From positions 1,426,001-1,490,000 of the forward strand of contig NZ_CP022188.1 in the NCBI RefSeq assembly GCF_003111665.1: DNA of 64,000 bases. The letters run 5' to 3'. Source of the DNA: Parazoarcus communis (GTDB lineage: Bacteria; Pseudomonadota; Gammaproteobacteria; Burkholderiales; Rhodocyclaceae). How positions within the stretch are numbered: the first letter of the stretch is position 1; each line of letters opens with the position of its first letter. The position numbers and the translations under genes are program-made. Below are positions 59,777 through 64,000 of this stretch, in pieces. A model generated the notes under the pieces. It did no database searches, had not been told where the DNA came from, and saw only the letters and a program-made list of their open reading frames with translations.

Positions 59777-59882
59777 CCTTTGTCTCCTGATTTTTTGATT
59801 TTTCCGGCAACGGTCGCCACGAAGGCCTGCGACTGTCATCGCGGTCGTGCCAGGCGTTGAAGCCAGGCACGGCGAGCACTAC

Positions 59883-59897
59883 GCAACTTTCCTGCCA
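59883..59897 (-). promoter_or_regulatory. Sigma54 promoter of the channel-PQQ-cytochrome operon
   Basis: On the minus strand TGGCAGGAAAGTTGC fits the -24/-12 consensus (TGGCAC-N5-TTGC) with exact spacing. A start near 59871 would leave a leader of about 95 bases. Confidence 0.7.
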
Positions 59898-59954
59898 CAA
59901 AACTTAATCAATAAAAACAATGGCTTAATTTATTCTTTCCTGTCTCCGCACAGA

Positions 59955-59981
59955 GACAGCTGTCGCTGTTTGTGTGCGACA
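59955..59981. repeat. Activator-type repeat, first cluster
   Basis: TGTCGC (59961-59966) and GCGACA (59976-59981) form an inverted pair nine bases apart. The first overlaps the palindrome GACAGCTGTC (59955-59964). They lie about 65-85 bases upstream of the minus-strand -24 element, where enhancer-binding proteins act. Confidence 0.55.
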
Positions 59982-60134
59982 TCCGTTACAGCCGTTACGT
60001 CCACAGGCGTGCGTTCTGGCGTTGCCATGGGGCTGCTGGCGGACCCTCGGGAGGACCGGGCAAGTCTGTTCGATCTCCCGTCCTCGTCCCTGCCGAGGAC
60101 ACGTAGCGCCAGGCGGACATCCGTTTAATGCGCT

Positions 60135-60161
60135 GCGACACCTGTCGCTGTCGCTGCGACA
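60135..60161. repeat. Activator-type repeat, second cluster
   Basis: GCGACA-CC-TGTCGC (60135-60148) is followed immediately by TGTCGC-T-GCGACA (60149-60161): four hexamers in two back-to-back palindromes. They lie about 100-125 bases upstream of the plus-strand -24 element. Confidence 0.6.
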
Positions 60162-60259
60162 CATCGGACTCCGTCGCGCTTCGACGTGTGCCGAAAAAAT
60201 TATCTTGAAGTCTTTTAAAACAAGGTGTTGAGGCGTTTCTTTGGCTGTCGGTCGGCGCC

Positions 60260-60275
60260 TGGCATTGCTCTTGCG
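60260..60275 (+). promoter_or_regulatory. Sigma54 promoter of the acetoin dehydrogenase operon
   Basis: TGGCATTGCTCTTGCG at 60260-60275 has GG and GC at the exact -24/-12 spacing, with one departure from TGGCAC. A start near 60286 leaves a leader of about 80 bases. Acetoin operons in related bacteria are known to use sigma54 with AcoR. Confidence 0.75.
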
Positions 60276-60364
60276 ATGACGAAGGGCAAGCCGGCCGCTG
60301 ACGGGGCCGGATGCGAAACACGGCGATTCGCCGGCCAACAAGACGTTTAGAGGAGACACCTGCT

Positions 60365-61375
60365 ATGGACCCGACATCCGAACAGTTGCTGTGGATGTAC
60401 GAAAAGATGGTGGAGATTCGCGAGTACGAGGAGACCATGGCCAAGGTCTATCTCGAGGGCAAGCTCCCCCCCAAGATTCAGAAAGGCCTCGCCTTCGATA
60501 TCGGTGGAGGCCCGGTGCCGGGCGAGATGCACCTCGCCGCCGGACAGGAGCCGGTTGCAGTGGGCGTGTGTGCCCACCTGAAGACGGAAGACTCCGTGGT
60601 TGGCGCGCACCGGCCGCATCACTTCGCGATTGCCAAGAACGTCGACCTGAACGCGATGACCGCCGAGATGTTCGGCAAGGCCACCGGGCTGGGGCGCGGC
60701 AAGGGCGGGCACATGCACCTGTTCGACCCGGCGGTGAAGTTCTCCTGCAGCGGCATCGTCGGTGCTTCGGCACCGCAGGCCTGCGGCGCGGCGCTGGCGG
60801 CGAAGAAGCTGGGCAAGGACTGGGTCGCGATCGGCTTCTTCGGTGAAGGCGCTGCCAACCAGGGCGCTTTTCATGAAGCGCTCAACCTGGCCTCGCTGTG
60901 GAAGCTGCCGGTGATCTTCGTGTGCGAAGACAACAAGTACGGCATCTCGGTGGAGAAGCACGACTCCACCTCGGTCGAATCCAACGCCGTGCGCGCGGCC
61001 GGCTATGGCATGCCCGGCGTGCTGGTGGAGACCAACGACGCCGTCGCGGTGTTCCGTGCGGCCGGTGAGGCCGTTGCACGGGCGCGTCGTGGCGAAGGCC
61101 CGACGCTGATCGAGGTCAAGACCGACCGTTACCTCGGCCACTTCCAGGGTGACCCCGAAACCTACCGCCCCAAGGGCGAAGCGCAGGAGCTGCGCACCCA
61201 CGACCCCATCCCGGCGCTTGGCGCGTTGTTGCGCTCACGCGACCTGCTCGACGACGCCAGCGATGCCAGTCTGCGCAAGGCCGTGAGCGAGCGCATCGAG
61301 GCGGCCTATGCGTTTGGCCGCAACAGCCCCTATCCCGAACCGTCCGAAGCCCTGCTTCACGTGTTTGCCGACTGA
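60365..61375 (+). CDS. acoA: Acetoin dehydrogenase E1 component, alpha subunit
   Basis: Thiamine-diphosphate-dependent E1 alpha of the 2-oxoacid dehydrogenase family, 336 residues. The TPP motif GEGAANQGAFHEALNLA (GDG-type, ending in Asn) is present, as are HRPHHFAIAKNVD and GRGKGGHMHLFD. It cleaves acetoin to acetaldehyde and an acetyl group if the assignment is right; pyruvate or branched-chain enzymes share the fold. The ATG at 60365 has AGGAGA upstream. The family identity is sure; the acetoin substrate is inferred from size, operon form and the sigma54 promoter. Confidence 0.85.
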   Translation: MDPTSEQLLWMYEKMVEIREYEETMAKVYLEGKLPPKIQKGLAFDIGGGPVPGEMHLAAGQEPVAVGVCAHLKTEDSVVGAHRPHHFAIAKNVDLNAMTAEMFGKATGLGRGKGGHMHLFDPAVKFSCSGIVGASAPQACGAALAAKKLGKDWVAIGFFGEGAANQGAFHEALNLASLWKLPVIFVCEDNKYGISVEKHDSTSVESNAVRAAGYGMPGVLVETNDAVAVFRAAGEAVARARRGEGPTLIEVKTDRYLGHFQGDPETYRPKGEAQELRTHDPIPALGALLRSRDLLDDASDASLRKAVSERIEAAYAFGRNSPYPEPSEALLHVFAD

Positions 61376-61403
61376 ACCGGACCCGCGACGAGAGGAAACA
61401 GCG

Positions 61404-62438
<1,035 letters not shown>

Positions 62439-62452
62439 AAGCGAGAACACAC

Positions 62453-62698
62453 ATGACCGATATCGTGATGGACGACGCCGTGTGGGCGGATGTGGAAGAG
62501 GGAACCGAGGCCTTGCTGGAGGAGTGGCAGGTGGCCGAGGGCGACAGTGTCGAGGCCGGGCAGATCCTGGCCGTGGCCGAGCTGGTGAAGACCACGCACG
62601 AGATCCTTGCCCCCTGCGGCGGCAAGGTGGCCGCACTGAAGGTCGCAGTCGACGACACCTTCGGTCGCGGCGCGGTGCTTGCGGTGATCGAGGGCTGA
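62453..62698 (+). CDS. Free-standing lipoyl carrier domain
   Basis: An 81-residue protein that is a single biotinyl/lipoyl domain. The predicted modified residue is Lys46 in ELVKTTHEILAP. The pattern GDSVEAGQILAVAE before it and CGGKVAALKV after it are typical hammerhead strands. In most complexes this domain is fused to E2; here it is a separate gene between E1 beta and the E2 core, so it must act as a mobile carrier like GcvH or dock on E2 without a covalent link. Confidence 0.88.
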   Translation: MTDIVMDDAVWADVEEGTEALLEEWQVAEGDSVEAGQILAVAELVKTTHEILAPCGGKVAALKVAVDDTFGRGAVLAVIEG

Positions 62699-62700
62699 TC

Positions 62701-63405
62701 ATGAATGCCCCCGCAAGCACTGTGCAAGCAGCCGACGTGCCGGCTGCGCAGATGATTCCGCTCACCGGGTTGCGCGGCGCCATTGCCCGCAACATGGGGC
62801 AGGGCTGGCAGATTCCGCGCGTTCTGCACTCGGTCGAGGTGGATGTGAGCCGTTGCGAGGCGCTGCGCCGCGACCTCGCCGCAGCCGGCGACAAGGTGTC
62901 GCTCACCGTACTGGTGCTGCGTGCGCTTGCCCTCACCCTGCGCGAACATCCGCGACTCAACGCGCTGATGCGCGACAAGGCGGTCGAGCTCATGCCCGAG
63001 ATCAACATCGGGGTCGCCGTCAGTCTCGACGACGGCCTGATGGTGCCGGTTATCCGCAATACCGATGGGCTTGCCCTGCCGGCACTTTCGGACGCGCTCA
63101 GGCAGGTCGCCTCCGGTGCACGGGCAGGGGCGCTCGGTGCCGGCTACTACCAGCGCGGCACCTTCACCGTGACCAACCTCGGCACGACCGCGATCGACAG
63201 CTTCTCGCCGATCATCAATCCGCCGCAGGTCGCGATCCTCGGGGTGACACGGGTGCTCGACAAGCCTGTGGTGCGCAATGGCGAAGTCGTCATCGCACCG
63301 ATGATGGGCTTGCACCTGGTGTTCGACCACCGTGCGGTGGATGGTTACCCGGCGGCGCTTTTCCTCGGCGACCTCGCGCGCCGCATCGAGTCGGCGGATC
63401 TGTGA
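62701..63405 (+). CDS. E2 dihydrolipoamide acyltransferase, catalytic core only
   Basis: A 234-residue 2-oxoacid dehydrogenase acyltransferase domain with the catalytic FDHRAVDG motif (His210 and Asp214). It begins almost directly with the core (IPLTGLRGAIARNM), lacking both the N-terminal lipoyl domain and the E3/E1-binding domain seen in full-length E2 proteins. With the preceding 81-residue carrier it makes up a split E2. It transfers the acetyl group from the lipoyl arm to CoA. The stop shares one base with the next start (TGATG). Confidence 0.9.
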   Translation: MNAPASTVQAADVPAAQMIPLTGLRGAIARNMGQGWQIPRVLHSVEVDVSRCEALRRDLAAAGDKVSLTVLVLRALALTLREHPRLNALMRDKAVELMPEINIGVAVSLDDGLMVPVIRNTDGLALPALSDALRQVASGARAGALGAGYYQRGTFTVTNLGTTAIDSFSPIINPPQVAILGVTRVLDKPVVRNGEVVIAPMMGLHLVFDHRAVDGYPAALFLGDLARRIESADL

Positions 63406-64000
63406 TGTACGACGCCGAGCCCCGTCTTGCCATGGTGAGCAGTACCGACGAGCAGCGCTGGCATGAGGCACTGCTCCAGGCACCCGTGCGCGAACCGCAG
63501 CTGCGCTTGTGGACCTATCGCGCGCCGGGCGTGGTGTTCGGCTGCTCACAGGCGGCACTGCTGAATCAGGCACGTTCGCGTCCCTCCGGTTGCGAGCTCG
63601 TCCAGCGCAGTTCGGGTGGCGGCGCGGTGCTCACCGGGCCGTGGATGCTCAGCACTTCCATCCTGCTGCCGCCCGACCACCGGCTGCTGGCGGGGGGCAC
63701 GGTCACAAGCTACCGCTGGCTGGGGGTGCTGATCGCGGGCCTGCTGCGCGACATGGGTGTTGCCGCACACGCCCTGTCGCCTGCCGACGTGCGTGGCAGC
63801 ACCGCAGATCCCGCCCTGGGCTGGGCCTGCTTCGGCGGCCTGTCGCCGTGGGAGGTCGTGGTCGACGGTCGCAAGATCGTCGGCCTCGCGCAGCTGCGCC
63901 GCCGCCACGGGGTGCTGCTCACCTCGGGCACCCTGCTTGCGCGCCCGGACTGGACGCTGCTGTGCGACACCCTCGACCGCCCCGCCGGAGACAGGGCAGC
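63405..64000 (+). CDS. Lipoate-protein ligase family, 3' end outside window
   Basis: The frame starts at ATG 63405 and stays open to the window edge (198 codons). It is of the LplA/BPL fold: VQRSSGGGAVLTGPW (the GGGAV nucleotide loop) and VVDGRKIVGLAQLRRRHGVLLTSG (the adenylate-binding Lys segment). It would attach lipoate, or transfer it, to the carrier domain two genes upstream. An overlap of one base with the E2 stop places it in the operon. Confidence 0.88.
   Translation, partial: MYDAEPRLAMVSSTDEQRWHEALLQAPVREPQLRLWTYRAPGVVFGCSQAALLNQARSRPSGCELVQRSSGGGAVLTGPWMLSTSILLPPDHRLLAGGTVTSYRWLGVLIAGLLRDMGVAAHALSPADVRGSTADPALGWACFGGLSPWEVVVDGRKIVGLAQLRRRHGVLLTSGTLLARPDWTLLCDTLDRPAGDRA

Larger units (their letters stand above)
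59777..60364. other. Divergent regulatory region between the PQQ and acetoin operons
   Basis: A 588-base gap without a convincing gene. It holds one sigma54 promoter for each direction, six TGTCGC/GCGACA hexamers between them, and AT-rich stretches at 59899-59940 and 60189-60223, where a bending protein such as IHF could act. Confidence 0.7.

Overview
This is a 64 kb piece of a high-GC chromosome that reads as core genome. Gene content and order point to a betaproteobacterium of the Rhodocyclales (Thauera/Azoarcus-like). The supporting signs are mnmG-rsmG-parA-parB close to a complete atpIBEFHAGDC operon, the mreBCD-mrdA-rodA-rlpA-dacC chain running into dat-ybeD-lipB-lipA, a DUF2339 membrane protein, and a PilZ-like protein. 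The genus is inferred from gene order only. I saw no insertion sequence, prophage, CRISPR array, rRNA or tRNA.

Layout. 1-5.2 kb: the tail of an HD-GYP protein, then mnmG, rsmG, parA, parB. 5.2-10.1 kb (minus): a DUF2339 membrane protein, an MFS-acyltransferase fusion and a small ORF. 10.2-17.2 kb: F1Fo ATP synthase operon with a clear sigma70 promoter and terminator. 17.3-20 kb (minus): a DUF971 protein, ubiE, a Tim44-like protein and ubiJ. 20-22.2 kb: phoB-phoR. 22.2-31 kb (minus): PilZ-like protein, HIT hydrolase, class II amidotransferase, YeeE/YedE transporter, DUF3617 protein and gatC-gatA-lipoprotein-gatB. 31.1-41.7 kb (plus): cell shape and wall genes (mreB to dacC), a D-amino acid transaminase and lipoate synthesis (ybeD, lipB, lipA). 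41.8-54.3 kb: mixed single genes, including an exported pentapeptide-repeat protein, rep helicase, cytochrome c5, a diguanylate cyclase, a lytic transglycosylase, exported MsrA, acuR-acuI and DedA. 54.3-56.6 kb: a FIST sensor and a fumarylpyruvate-hydrolase-like gene flank a 344-base intergenic stretch rich in inverted repeats.

The most distinctive part is 56.6-64 kb. A minus-strand group (outer membrane channel, PQQ-dependent alcohol dehydrogenase, cytochrome c) faces a plus-strand acetoin-dehydrogenase-type operon (E1 alpha, E1 beta, free lipoyl domain, E2 catalytic core, lipoate-protein ligase) across a 588-base gap. Both sides of the gap carry sequences that fit the sigma54 -24/-12 consensus, with six copies of the hexamer TGTCGC/GCGACA between them. 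I infer one sigma54-controlled module that oxidises an alcohol in the periplasm (a 2,3-butanediol-like diol is the simplest guess) and cleaves the resulting acetoin-like ketone in the cytoplasm. Three parts are atypical: the E2 is split into two genes, the PQQ enzyme lacks the usual Cys-Cys pair but has the Asp-x-Asp pattern of lanthanide-dependent enzymes, and the cytochrome c has a CX3CH heme motif.
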